Translations under genes and position numbers: made by a program
Notes under the pieces: generated by a model
Database searches by the model: none
What the model was told of the DNA's origin: nothing
What the model saw: the letters and a program-made list of their open reading frames with translations, nothing else
NCBI GenBank assembly: GCA_963281255.1
Contig: OY725496.1
Span: forward strand, 3,821,723 to 3,885,722
Length of the DNA: 64,000 nucleotides
Direction of reading: 5' to 3'
Source: Aphrocallistes beatrix
Lineage: Eukaryota > Porifera > Hexactinellida > Sceptrulophora > Aphrocallistidae
Shown here: positions 46,801 to 61,800 of the stretch, piece by piece
Layout of the letters: each line of letters opens with the position of its first letter
Numbering within the stretch: position 1 is the first letter of the stretch

Positions 46801-49800
46801 AATTCCTTCGTAGGGGTGTAGACTAGGAAATTGATCTTATGTCTCCGTGAGGTATACGAGTTCAGATTCGATTCAATGTTGTTCACAACTTGAGAAATGT
46901 TTCTCTGTGAAATGTAGAATCCATTTTTTCCACGATGTATGAATTCTGGAATCAGACTGAAATGGTAGATTTGAGAGTCTGTAGTTACGTTCAAGAACTC
47001 TCTAAGAGGGAGAATGCTGTGTTCGAAGAAAGCGTTCACATCGTCGTAGAAGGGAGGTATCATTGTGTCACGTGCCTCGAAAGGAAGTATAAAAGTAAAC
47101 GAGACCTGTACTCCGTGCACAGACGGGAAAAGACATTTTGAATGAAGTTTTCGACTGATCAAAGACTGAGTGTAATTTGAGAAAAATTGGAGTAATGCTT
47201 GTTTGGTTTCATCCCTCCAACACACATCCAAGCTAGAGGTTATAAGATATATTTTATCAGAAGATGAGCAGTGTTTGAGCAGTAGCATCATCTCATTAGG
47301 ATTGACTGATAAGGGTAGAGAGCTAGCGATCACTACTTCTAAGCTGATGTTGGAATAAGATCTTACTGAATCCCATATAAGGACCAAATCTTCTCGGAAT
47401 GAAATAACTTCTGCCTCAGGAATTAATTCCTGCTTTACGATAATAAACTTTAGTTTAAATTCCCTGTCCAGGTCAGGTAGATCTGAGATTTCTTTGTATG
47501 GCAAGGCAGCCCGTGGAATCTCTGTAGTCTTCCACCACACAGGAATTCCTATTGCTATGACGAATGTCAGGATGAGCAGAGCTGCTCGGTTCTGCTCAGC
47601 TTCGTTGCGAGACTCTACTCTCTTCTGTGTTTCCATTTCAAATAGCTAGGATGTCAGTACGCAAGGGAAATAACTAAATACGAAAGCATTGGCAAATAAA
47701 TTTCTAAATATTGGCGGTTTTCAAGTGTTGAGTGATAATTATATACCGGTATAGAACCTAATAAACTAGGTAGCTCTATGGGCGTAAAAACGAGTAAAAT
47801 CTCCGTAAACAGGCAATTACTTAAGATTATTTTGTAATTAGACTGACCTCTGTGAATGGAGTCGTTGCTCTGTGTCTAAAGTGAAGAATTAAGACAGATG
47901 AGACACACTAATCATGTCGAGTTTAGTTTCATTCCATAGCAATTGTAATGTTTAGTGTATTCAACCCGAGTTTTATAAAATAATTGATTGTAATAATAGT
48001 CAAGTGCAGAATTAAGTTTTTTTACAAATCAGAAATATACTAGTTGAGGATTACATTATTTTCTCCTCTTCTTTACCTGAGACGGCCTGCTGGGAGTAGC
48101 ACGGCGAGGACCTGTGCTCCTATAGGGCGCACCCCCTGGAACCCCGAAGGGAGATGGATTTATTTCTCCAGCTCCTTGGAATAGAGAAGTTTTTTGTGCT
48201 GTGCTCTGTCCGAAGTTGAAATTAAGTGGCACATTCGAAGCAAAATTTGTCCCTTGAGTGTTAGGCGTCTGTTTGAATGCGAAATTACCACTGGGGTTAG
48301 AGACGAGGCCGAGTTGTAAGGGAGATGTGGACTTGGAGGGCAGAGAGGAGGAGCTGGGCTCTGGAGAACTGAAGGCAGTGGCATGCTGGCGTTTGAAGAG
48401 ATTCGGGACTGGACTTTCGCTTGGCGCTGAGAAGGGTTGAGTTGTCTGAGTGGGAGTGGGAGTGGGAGGGGGGAAGATGGAACTGGAGCTGGTAGGGATG
48501 GAATAAGAGATCTCCAAGTTATGAAAAGGTTTGCTTGGTTTATCCATCGGTTTGTTGAAAAGAGAAAGGTTCGGAGTTTTGAAGATGTCTTGAGAAGATT
48601 GTGGGGCAAGACCTCTCTGTATGGGCGTGGAAGTGGTTTGGAAAAAAGAGCTGGAGGCGTTGCTAGAGGATTGTGGAATAGTGAGCTGTGGCTGGGAGGG
48701 TGAATTGGGAAGTTTAAAGAGACTGTGAGAAGACTGATTTGTAGTGTGTGGAGCGGGGAACATTGTCTGAGAAGTGAGAAGAGATTGTGGTTGTGTAGTA
48801 GGTTTCTTTTGCGACAAGAACGCGAATGGGGAATCTGACTGTTTCACAGCTGGAGGGAGTTCAGGGCGAGAAGGGACGCTAGAATCGGTGAGTAGAGGAG
48901 GTTGTGGTTTATTATCTGGGAGAATGGTGGGGTTTGGGGTTGGTTTAGGGAGAACGGAGAAGGCTTGCTGTGCTTGTGTTTTGGGAGGCCAGACAGAGGA
49001 GCTTACAATGGACGGTACCATGGGTGTACTTGTTTGAGTAGGGATAGAAAGGGCATGGGAAGTAGAGGGTAGAGAGAAGCTGATGGGCTGGGATACAGCA
49101 GCGAGGATGATTGAGATGTCCTTGGGAAGGGGAGGGGGCTTCGAGAGTAAGGCGGGAGGGAGGGTCCCCGTCTGTGTGCTAGAGGGGCCTGATAGGACAG
49201 GGGTGGACATGAGGCCCCCCTGTGGAGGGGAGACCGTTGTGAGGGCAGGAGTGCTGGGTTCTTGATTCTCGGAGGGCTGTGGGAGGGGAGGGGACCTGGA
49301 ATCAGGCGCGGGAGGAGAGGTGGATTCCTTTCGCGTCGGGAGGCAGAAGGATACGACCTTCTCCTGGGACTGAGACGAGAGGGGAGAATCGGAGACGGGG
49401 GTGTCTGGTCGTGTGCCAAACTTCTCTGTGGGAGTTTTGAGAATACCGGACGGTTTGTCTTTCGAGTCCTGCCACGACTTTAGCACCTTGTCCCCCTCCT
49501 CCTGACTGACACCCAGCACGTGACACATACTCTGGTAGCTCAGCATGAACTGGTGTCGTGTCACCTCTGCCACCTCCTCTTCAGTTAGAGTTACCGCGAG
49601 ACTGGAATCGGGTGTATGCTTTGAATTGTCCGCTTCTTTTTCATTCGATTCTGTCTCAGTACTGCTCCTAACTTCTGTCTTCTCTCTCGTCTCCGAATCT
49701 CCTGTCTTGTCAAGATCTGTTTCCTCAGAAAGACATTCTATCCCTGAAATCGAATTAGCAGTCGTTTGTAGGTCTGTTTCAGTGAAATTCTCCGAATAAT

Positions 49801-52800
49801 TTGATCGATTCAGTTTAGCTTCCATAATGATCAGTTCGTACTCTCTTGGATCGATATCGGAGTCATCGTCCAATATATACCGCCCTGAGGCGGTCTTCTG
49901 TTCGGTGGTAGGAGGGTCAGTTTTTGTATCAGGGTCTGGAGGGGGCGAGGAGTCTTTTGATGAGATTCTGGGAGGGGGAGACAGAGATTCAGGAGAGACT
50001 GTCGAAGTTTTGCTCTTCTTCGCTTCACTAACTGATTCTGTGTCATCTTCTTCTAAGAGGAATTGGCTTAGAGTTCGTTTCATTTTCATATCTTTTTGTT
50101 TCAACCTTTGCAAAAGCAGATCTGAGCTAGAATCCAAGTCTCTGCTCTCTCTGACTTGCTTCTGCTCCCTTTCAACAGCTTCTGCCTGCTGGGCTGTGTA
50201 CCAGGGGAGAGGGGCCATCTGCTTCTTGAACCCTTTCACTCTCTTGTCCCTGTTGGCAGGGTTGAGCAGGATGGAGGCGACCAGGGATACCGGACGTGAT
50301 GAACTCAGTGAAGACATTTGTACAAATATTATGGATAGGCTTCTAAGAGTTTTTGGAAAACTTTCTTGCAACACGAACTGTACTTGTGAGTGATTTGATA
50401 TGGGTAAGTATTAATAATATTATCCATAGTACACGTAGTCTTCAAACTATTCTAATCAACTTCGAATTAGGAGGTACTGGATAGAGAATTGCAGGAAATT
50501 AACTCGTTGATACTAATATATTTAGGTTCAATACGAATATATACGTACATGTATATAAATAAGTTATCATAATTTCATTTGAAAATTGTTTGCATCAAGA
50601 ATGTAAATAGATAAAGTGCAGCAAGCAATATCGTTATACTTACATTGAAGTAGGCCGCAGTTTAGGATCAAAATACTTGTAATCTTTGATTTCCTGTAAG
50701 AGATATAGATACATAAATATATATATTTACGGTGAACATGCTATCTTACAAACCGTATTCATTTTGTTCTCCATTAGTGAATCTGTTATTCTCGTCACTG
50801 GTAGATTCTGAAAACTCAATTAAGACAGTTGACATTGGTTTATTTGTATCAGCGAATAAAGGAATTACCTTGTCTCTTATTACAAGGTTCTTAACTCCTT
50901 CCGTCCACAGCTTGGAACCAGATGACACCAGCTTGGAGAACATGACACTATAGTTATATGAAAAGGTTAATTATTAAATATTCATATTATTGCGGGACGC
51001 ACTGATTAATTAAAATTACCTAACTGAACTGACAGTAGTCCCTCCTGCCAGTCCATCGACTACAGGTCCTGTCAGGAGTTTAGAGATCGACTTCCAGGAG
51101 TTGAGGTAGTTGAACAGACTGGTGCAGTGAGGGGAGTGTTGGAATGAAGGGAGATACATAGCTAAATCAGTCTGAAGAATGCAGTGAATCATTAAAAGAT
51201 CGCCAGTGTTAATAAAAAGAAAAAGTTGTTACGGCATTAAAATTTAAAACTTACCTGAGACATGTCTGGAGAAGAAATATATTGAATAGCGAGAAGCCTC
51301 AGCTTATCAATATCCAGTCCAGCTAATTATAAAAGAAAATTATCAATATGTGATTATAGAATAATGTATTAGTATCTGATACATGCAAATACACACCTTG
51401 TGGATTTCTGATCAGTTCAAGCACGCCTCTGTCCTAGAAATAATACCCGAATATGTTGAAAAGGATATAATTCATAATGATTCTTCATAACTTGATTTGT
51501 AAAGATAAATACCTACTCCTATAAATACGTATTGAGTACAGTACCCAGTAGTACCCCCCCCCCGTTCATCTGAACAATTTATTTTTAAAATTAAATAAAT
51601 AAATAAATGTTATTCGCTTTTTTGAATTATAACTTCTATCTTTTCATTCAATCGAAAAAACCGCGTTAAAATCAATCAAAATTATAATGACATCTCTAAT
51701 ATTGCAAATTTATGATCGTTAATTTCAAATTGAATGTTTTATTTTTCTCCGAACAAATTCACTAATCGGAACAGCTCGCCTTCACTCTACAGGACTGTTT
51801 GAATAAGGGAAGTTCTACTGTAATGGCAATGCATTGTTTAAGGAAAATCACAATTTATAAGCAACTTACTATTGTGGATCGTGTCATGATCTTCTCTTCA
51901 AGCTCAAAATACTCATCTAGCTTCCTTTCCTATAGGACGTACCAAAAGGGGAACTTCAGCAATTTAGGACATGCAATTGGGAGTTGAGGAGAAGGTTGGT
52001 GGTAGTCTCACCTTGATATGATCCAAGAGCGTCATGGCGATGTTGGTATGCATGTCAATGGATTTCTTCTTCTCCATCAAATCTGGTAAGGAGCTATTTG
52101 TATGCAGGATGAAGGATATTCAGCTTTGAAGGGTATACACAGACTACAGTACTGCTCTAGCATTACCTGATAGCAGAAGTCAGTTTCGCTGTGTTAGAAG
52201 CGACTGCACCGCTGATAATATCCGGATTGTCAGTGTCAGACAGACCCTATCGAGGAAGCATAGTACACTACATGCAGCTACATTCTGAATAACATGGACT
52301 CCATTACTGACCATCGCTTCCTTCAGTCTCTTCACTTCCCCTTCAGATGCTTTATAATCATCGAGTTCTGCTTGTATAGACTCGGCTACTGTTGGGAAGG
52401 GGCTGCGAAAGATATAAAAGGGGCCTAATTTTGAGAAAGTGAAATTCTAGAAGCAGAACTGAATTTCCCTTACCTTCCTCTAAATGAGCTCCAAAATGAG
52501 TCGGTAGACTGGAGGTCATATGTCTTGGCTTCTACAAGATTAGATCAGATCACTCAATTGCAATGCCTAGAACAATGATAGAGTGTCTGAGTTACCTACG
52601 CAAATATAACATCCTATTTGATCAGGCTACCTCAGCCAAGTATGGTAGGCCCTGAATTAATATCTTGAAATATTTAGCCTATTTAATGCTATGGAAATAT
52701 TTTCGATTCACATTACTAACACATTAATATTCCAACTCATTAAGTATGCAACTTCATTACATACTTAATGAGTTGAAATATGAATTGTTTAATTCAAATT

Positions 52801-55800
52801 TAGTTAATTTTCAAAGAATATTCAAATTATCCCACAATAAATTTTCGTACTAGCATTTTATCAGAAAAGTTATGTATCGTACCTTCAAAGGAAATAGCAT
52901 ACCTAAATGGCAATTGTTAAATACATAGTAGTCCTTAATAGATTTTCGACGGTTAACAAAGCAATTTGTATGTATTTTATTCACGCTTAATATGGGAATC
53001 CGTTTCAATTGCACAACATGATCAGAGTCAGCAGCTCAACATGTTTAGATATGTAATTGAACAGTCAAATTAAACAGTAAATACTTAAGATCATGATACA
53101 TGAACTCCTCGTATTAGATCAGGTGACGTCATTCTAGCACTCATTCTTCCTTATAAAAGCAAAATAAAATGCGTAATCTGCAACTAAAAAGAAGCATGGT
53201 GGTCTTCAAACAAATCAACAGATCCAGCTTGCTACTCATCGCATTGAACAGTTTATTCCTATTCGGGTACGTTTTATTTCCGCTGACGGTGAGGTCTTCC
53301 ATCTCATTGCAATATGAACTGGCTTTTATGTATCGAATCAACTTGCCGCTGTTCGGGAACCTGGACAACCCGTCTCAGTTCGGTCTACACAACAGCTACA
53401 GCCTCAAGATCACACACGACCTCTGCGAGAATATCGGGGCATGGCATATCTTGCCTCACAATTCTACCCTCGCGAATACGGACCCTGCTCATCCTAGATT
53501 CGGACGGTACGGGCCTGTGATCTTGTATAGCCATGGCAATGCGGGATCGCGAGCGCTGTACCATAGACTGGACAGCTACCAATTCATGGCGAGGAAAGGC
53601 TACGAAGTGGTAGCGTTTGACTACAGGGGCTATGCGGACAGTCCGGGGAGCGTGAGTGAGGTCGGAGTTGTCAATGATACCTTGAGTGTGTACAAGTTCG
53701 TATTGGAGCACTTAGAGCCTGGGGCGACGGTTTACCTGTGGGGACACTCCCTGGGCAGCGCGATAGTGATCCAAGCGATGCACAGGTTGCTAATAGAACA
53801 GCCGAAAGTGCAGGTACCAGACGGAGTTATTCTGGAATGTCCATTTTTAAACTTCTACGAGGCGGCCTACCACTACCCTCTGTTCTGGGTCTACAGGATC
53901 ATCCCTCCCTACTCCGACTGGCTGATGCGGGGTAGGATGATCGAGTTCGATTCCGATAACAAGATCCCACACTTGGCAGCAGAACTTCCGATTCTGATAG
54001 TACACGCTCAGTCTGACTTCGTTATCCCGCACTGGCAAGGAGAAGCGCTTTACCGAGTCGCCAACCTCAGCGGAGATATGCAGCTCGGTGTGCCCAAGTG
54101 TCTGAGGTTCGGCTCCCTCCCCAATACAGGACACAATGGGTGCGCCAGTTCAGTTGAGTTGGACGGACATCTGGATGAGTTCGTACTGAATTGTACCAAA
54201 TCCATCTAGCAGCAATGCCGACAGCCACTTGCTTAATCGTATCATATCGTTATGTGTTTAGTGCAAATTCAAATGTTTAATCATCAATTAGAGTATTTCT
54301 TAGAACGTTATCAGATATTATCCTGCCTTCATCTAGTTAGAATGTATTAACAAATCCAATATACTACACAGTATACTCTTCATTTGCTATGCGACAACTT
54401 AATATGTACTTAGAATTATGTAGATATTGGTGTGGCTGTATCTTATACTATACAACACATGCAATAAGGAAGCATATGTTACCTGTATCCGGACTCCGAA
54501 GTCGTGTTTCTGAATCTGGGGGCACCAAGACTCGGTTCAGTTTCAGATCCTAACGAGGAGAGATGAATAGAAGCCCCTTGCATAGCAATATAGAAATGCA
54601 CCACATAATATCAGGATACATTAAATTATAACACCCTAGTGGCCTTACCAATAAGTCATGTGTGAGTGCCTGGTAGGTCCATGTGTGATGGAGAGGAGTA
54701 GCGAGGTCTATTTGTCTGTCGAGAATGACCAGCAAAGGACGATTGAAACTACAGATTAGTGAGGATAATAAATGACACTGACTTGTGATAGTGGAATATC
54801 TTTATATTTATAACCTCAGCTGTGAAAAGTTCTGAAAGTTAGGCATGAATAGGTTATTATTCATATCGCTCAGATTTTCTCGCATCTTCTTATCCAGACT
54901 CTAGAAAATTAGACAAAATCCTATCTCCAAATTATAACATTCAGCTCAGCACGGCAGAACTGTAATGGAAATGATGGAATGTAGAATGAAACTTAAAATA
55001 ATAAAATAAAAAGTGCTCACCTCTGCCACTAACTCAGCTGCGTTAGAAGGGGAACATCGGATAATGGGAACCACGCCTATATGAGTGGATGAGAGCTTTA
55101 CCTGATGAATGAATTGGGCCTGTAATTGACGTAACTCATCCAACTCACTAACCTAAGTTGACGAATACTGAGAATAGCGAGTCAGCTATGCTCTCTATAA
55201 TGGAGATCACCTCAGTCTCACTTGCTGAAGACTTGTTAAGGGCTAGAGGAAATGTGTCACTCCAAGATGAAGGAATCACAGGCGTATAGACTCGTATACA
55301 ATATACACGACAAATCAATACAACTAATTTCTTCTCGAATAATCACACCTTGATAAGAGATGAGGTCCGATTGGTACTCTCTGAGAATGAACATGTCATC
55401 TTCAATAGCAATGAAGTTCAAAAACTGATCCACAACCTGTAATGAGGTGATAATAAATTCGCACATTTCTTCTAGTATTTACAAAATAAAATATGCCATA
55501 TGGAACAATCGATAATTTGTGAATTATGGCGGAAAGATGTGATGACATATATAGATGCTTCTTAGAGTATTAAATATTTGACAATTGTAACTATGCAAGT
55601 GAGAAAATACACAATTATGAGGTAAGGCACCATCATACGCGGATCCAGGGGGGGCCCAGGGGGCCTGGGCCCCCCCTTCGAGGACTAGCCTAATGCACTC
55701 GTTCTCGTAGTAGTATATTCCTTGTTACATATTTGGGGGCCCCATTTTCTTTAGGCCAATCTAGAAAGGCTTCTACCAGAAAACGCAGTAAAAGGAGTTC

Positions 55801-58800
55801 CTTCAAACACGATAACTGGGCTTAAGGAGGCATTTTCTAGTGATCTTCCAGCTGCAGAATCCTTCCAACAAGAAGTGGAAAGGTGGGTAATGCGATGGAA
55901 AGCTAGTGAAAGTCTACCCCAATCTCTGTCCGACACGTATCTTGCTACTAACTGTCACCTCTATCCCAATATATCGTGCATTTTACACCTTTTGTTAGTA
56001 GCACCAGTGACATCTGCTACTGTTGAGAGGGCCAATTCTGCCCTGGCATATGTAAAGACGGAACTCCGTAGCTCAATGGGTGAAGAACGATTAAATGATT
56101 TAATTCTTCTTTATGTCCACAAAGACATTAATCTCACGTATTCTGAGATTGTAGATCGGTTTGCCATCAAAAGACCACGCTTGATGAAGTTAAGAAATCT
56201 ATTAGATAACGCAGGTGATGAGACTGAGTGCTAGCCATCAGCAGCTGCTAGTTTTCAGTAGTGGTAATACAGTGGCACAGTATTACATACTAAAAAATAT
56301 TATGAATCTTAGTATAGTGTATGCAAATGGTCATTCGATATGGGTTTTAATATAATTATTCAAAAAATTTTCTGGGGGGAAACCCACCAGACCCCCCCAA
56401 AAGTCGCTCGTTCCACTCGCTTTGGGCCCCCCCTTTCTTGAAATCCTGGATCCGCCCCTGGGGACCATCATAATGAAAAGGCTGATTGTTCAAATTTCCA
56501 AAGCGTAAAACAGCGTCATAAGAATTTTCTTCCTGTATTTGACGTTATGTGTCACGATGTTGAATTTAAATTTAGAGTCTGCATGTTTTTGCATGTTAAA
56601 TGAACTGATAACATATATTATTTGAAAAATCAATAGAAGTTTTCTACAAATACAACTAGGATAAAATAAGAATTTCATATTTCAACTCGACTGCACATTT
56701 TTTTAAGTTTTGTAGGAATATCCCTATAAAAAAGTTGAAAGAAATTTATCTAATATAAATTCCAAAATATTTATATATGATGTGGCATATTACTGCATAG
56801 CTTATCCACTGTATTTGATTTTATTGAATATTGATTTCTGTTTTGTACAGCAAATTTTACTCTCTTTTTTGTAAAAGTATTATTTGAATAAATTTGATTG
56901 GTATTTATCAAAATTTCAATTTACAGTTAAAACAACAAAATACGATATTCACTATGCAGAGGAAGGGAGAGCTGAGTCCTGTTCAGAAGATCTGAGAGGA
57001 GTGAAGGCCATCTTAATCGTTTTATGAACTCGGCCTATCCACTTCCGCGTCACCTTAGATAGAGTAGTCCAAGAGAAGCCAAGCTCGAAGCAGAGTAAGC
57101 AAAAAGGCCAGATTAGAAGAGGCAGGTAGGAGATATTCAGCACTCTGAGGCTTCTGTCTAATCTGTAGATATGTTCTGAATCTAGAGACACGCCGCTATT
57201 GCTGTTGTACCTTATGGAGATAGCTAGGTAGAATAAGTTGTCTGGGCTTGCTAAGACAAACTCGTGATTCTTCACGATCATGGAAATACTGAGGAGGAGA
57301 TCGAGTAATAGTGAGCCTAAAACGAAGAATACAAACATCTTATTCATGTAAACGGCGAGGGGTTTGTACCAAATGGCATTCGATACTCCCACTGACTTCT
57401 CTACTCTCTTGATAATTATTATGAGGAGAGCGGTGAGAATTATGATCGAAGCGTTGAGAAAACAGAGAGGAAGAATTAACAGAAACAGCAATCCATTCAA
57501 CTTCTTAGGGAGTGGGAGGAATGTGAGCATTGAGTACCCGTTTAAGAATATCATGTTGATAGAGGGAAGTAAAAGAGAGACCAATAAGGCGATTACAAGT
57601 TTACTAAAGCCCGCGCAACATTCGTTTAGAGGAGATCGGACCGATGGGAAGAGAAGAATGTATATAACGTGTGAAAGGTGGCAGTTAAGCCACAAGAAAA
57701 ACCCAATCAATTGGAAGTGTAGACAGAATCCAATCAATTGTTCATACCACCTCGTGTCCTGTAGTATGAGGTGATCAATCTTGTGGTAGGCCGCTATGAT
57801 GAACAGGATGCTGAGTAAGATAGAAGTGAAAATAATGACAATGAGTGCTAGGAACACACTTCTCCATAAGGTGCGGTAAGTTATCCAGATAATTAAGAGA
57901 AAAATATTTATCAGAAGAAACACAATAGCACTGAAAAGAGATGAAATTCTCCACTCCGGTGAATTTGTGTAATCTGGTAGCTGACAGAAATCGTTCAAGA
58001 TGAGTGGGTAAGGACAAGTTTGGATGGAAATATTTTTATGAATGATTTCGTACAATGTATCATTCGAGACCAGATCTGTAATCAGTTGAGGCTTGAAATT
58101 CAAGACCAATAACGGTGTAATTGTTAGCAGCAGTATAAACACAACAAATATCACCAAAGTGACGAAAATGAAAGAATTTCTCAATTTCATATTATCAAAA
58201 TGTAAATTGTATCCTTTAGTAATGTCTTATATTAGTACTTATAGACTTACTATTAAGATAGTATGTATAAGGATGGGAGTAATGCCAATGTATTGTATAG
58301 TTGGCCACTAACTTGTGAGGGGGAATTCATGCAAGACTATTGTATTGATTCCAACTATTGCTTCAGATGAATAATATGGCTGTAAACCAGTCTCTACCAT
58401 CCTATCTTATTCATCTAAGATCCCGTGCTTGACAACTGCATGAATGAGTTAATTGTTTTTGTTCAAATCAACTGCCATGCCATATCATTATATATTCTAC
58501 TCAACTCATTATCATTATCAAGAAAAAGTACAACTAGTTATTTTCAAAAACTTGGCAAATAGTTCATATGTGGGTGAATATATATATATATACGTATATA
58601 TATATATATATATATATATGATACCCACAAAGATTATGTTAACTCAATAGTAATTCCATACAATAGAGTATTAGAAAACTATTTTTAAATCAATGTTTTA
58701 ATGTTTCAGATGAGTATACAAGTACAAGTGTAAGCTAGCTTCGTTTGCAAATTGCACAGATACAATGTAACGTCTGACATAATAATATACGTACTGCAGT

Positions 58801-61800
58801 AGTAGTAACATTTAGCATTGTTATAAATGTACCTTTGCTATGATTTCTGTGTTTCCCGACTGGCAAACTGCGAGAGCTATTTGTTCTAACTTTTCTCTTG
58901 AAATGGCAGTTAGGAAATTTAAATAAAAGGTTCCATAAGTCTGTTGCTTAATATCCTAAAATAAAGTTTAACAATTAATAATCAATCCATGGTTCAGTTC
59001 ATGTTAATCCATCCAATTAAGATATACCTGACATATTCTGTGTATATTTTCTTCTGTGGGGAGTAGGAAATAGACAGCAGGTGCTTCGGTAATGGAATCT
59101 CTCTTTGTATGTAGAGGTCTGGTAAAGGTAAAGAGGATACTGTTGAGAAAAATACTGTCGGCAGTACTAGCATATTGCATTATCATCATGTATAAGCGCG
59201 CTTCGTGCCCGCAGGGTCGTGTCTAATGGTTGTAGCTTAACATCTCGAGTTATAATTATGCTTGCTCGAGCCAGTGACAAAGTACTCGAGTGTGCCTAAA
59301 ATAAACTTTCTACGACAGAAAATTTCTTCAATCAATCGCTACATAAGCATAGATATAGTTTCTACATACATACAGCATGTCTCATAATTATTTAGAATTT
59401 TCCAACAGGATTATTTCCAATAAAGCACAACTACAATGTTTAAATTTATTGGCCTTGATGTTTCGGTACATCAAAATTAATATTTTATTTTATAACTGTG
59501 ACTGTCTATCAAATTTTGGCATCTCTTGGACATTGACTTCCAGTAGGGCTCGAGGAAAAACGTATCGATAGTATTCCAAACTGAGCCACTTCATTTCGAG
59601 AGCATTTAGATGCTTTGATAGGGAATTTATTTTTAAAAAATATCAAAAAATCTCCCCTATTTCCCAACAAACCAAAAATGCTCCCAATCGATCCTCAATT
59701 CAATAATTAAAAAATTCACAAATTAAAAACCATTCTTCCTCTAGATCCAAAATGATAATTCAACCTTATTCCAGTTTAAACAATTCGGCCTTATTCTGCT
59801 TTCCCAATAAGATCAAACACATAATATAGTTTGTTTTTACCTAATAGTAGAATATATTAATAAATAGGTTCTAGCAACACTATTTACAAATCGAATATTA
59901 CTGGGGGGGGGGGGTGAGCATATATGAAGGCAGCCTAAAGTTCACAAATACTACAAGTAAATCACAGGTTTATATACTGATTTACTGATGGAACTCCTTC
60001 ACCACTTCATCAATACAAGTAGCAAGATCCTTGAAAAATACCTCAAACCTTTCTTCAGTCACATGAGGACACACTACTATATGAGACATTCTTCCCAAAT
60101 GGAGATCATTATAACTCGCTAGAACATATTTTGCCCTGATGAATTTGGGTAATTCGGGTGTGCAAATGATCAGAGAAGCGGGGTTGATAAACGTCTGTAT
60201 TCCTACTTGATGGAATCGATCTTCAGCAAATTTGACGTTCTTTTGACAAGTATTATACTCTACTTGCCAATCGAACTGTAAGTATCGAATCATCCATGTT
60301 AAAGCATTAAAACCTTTTCGAGTGCTAACAATTCCTATGTCTTGACACATCAAATATTCTCTAAAACCTTCAACTTGAAACTGAGCTTTTTCCTGAAACA
60401 TTGCAAATAACCCACACACATCACAACCATGCCATTTGTAACCACTAATCGCTATAGAATTGAATTCAACTCCTATTTTGTATTTAGGGTTATGTTTATC
60501 CAAGTGCCAAAAGCCTCCATTAAAGGCAGCATCGACATGTATGAATATCTTCTCTCTAGTCAAACCGATGCTATAGAGAGTATCCAGAATCAAAGTGATG
60601 TTGTCACAAGCTCCTTTCATGGTAGTTCCCAATGTGGCTATGACAATCACTGGAGGGATATCTTGAGGCGAAGGTTTTTGGCCAATAATGTATTTCACTG
60701 CTGGGATAATTTGTTTGTAGTCGATCTCTCCATTACGTAAAGTCGGTATCTGTAAGCAGGCACGTAAGCTTTCTTTTGTCAATTCAATCGCCTTCTCAAC
60801 CGAAAAATGTGATTCAATTGAGTATAAAAGTATTGGTTTCACTCCTGGAAATGCTTTGATGCCGAATTTGAATCCAGCAAGATTCCCTTCTGTACCACCA
60901 CTCGTGATATATGCCCATGTGTTCTCTTTGTTGCCGCCCCAAGGACCGATCAATTCTAAAATTAATTCGCTCTCCTCCTCTAAACTAGAAATCATATCGA
61001 CAGTTTCATAATTCAAACTTTGACCTGTATTTTTTATTATTGGTAAAGTTTTGCCAATTTGGAATTTTGCTTCATTTAATGTCTGTAGATCTTTGAAATT
61101 TGCTGGGTAGCCAAATTCTTGTTGAAGTGTATGCAAATTGCTATATTTTATTTGCAATTTATTTATATACTTTTCAATCTCAGTATTTTGCATAATTACT
61201 GTTATACGCGTAGTTTTAAGTAATATTTATGATTTGATTTTGTAAGTCCATTTAAATAGTGTACAGTGTGTTAATTGAGTTGTTAAAACCCTTGCATGCC
61301 TATAGTCAAAGTGAAAGTAAATTGAAAGTGAAAGTGAAAATGAAAATGGGGTCATTTCTATTTATACCTTTGACCCCACAGGCATTGCCAGGTTAAGTAT
61401 TGTCTTTCAATTTAAAAGTAAGATATAATTTCATATTACAAGAAATCATTGGCTATGCATCTACAATATCAATTTCAGGGGTTAGGAGGAAGTACACTGC
61501 AGGTGTCAAAATTTCAAAATAGACATAAAAGCACACTTTGGGAAAAATGATTTTGAAATTTGTAGTTCGGTACCAAAAAGTCGCTTGAGACGCCAAAATT
61601 CCACTCGGTTCAATAGCTTTGGAGTATTTTTTTACAAAATTCTTAAATCCTTTCAACTATCATAATTCAAAAGTATTGAAAGTTTGTAAAGTCTCCAGTT
61701 TAAAACAATATTGACCTAAAATATTTTTGAAGTAGGAATAAGAACTAAAATTGGAGGGAGAGCGAAAGTGAGCATTTTAGGTTTGAAATAGTGTCAAATT

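Noticed and set aside
48160..50393. Several frames over the FG-type gene, both strands
   Set aside because: Composition-driven shadows of Ser/Pro codons.
50746..50943. SLY1 exon read straight through 50808-50868
   Set aside because: Splicing out 50808-50868 gives NLPVTRITD, which matches the SLY1 family; the read-through peptide does not.
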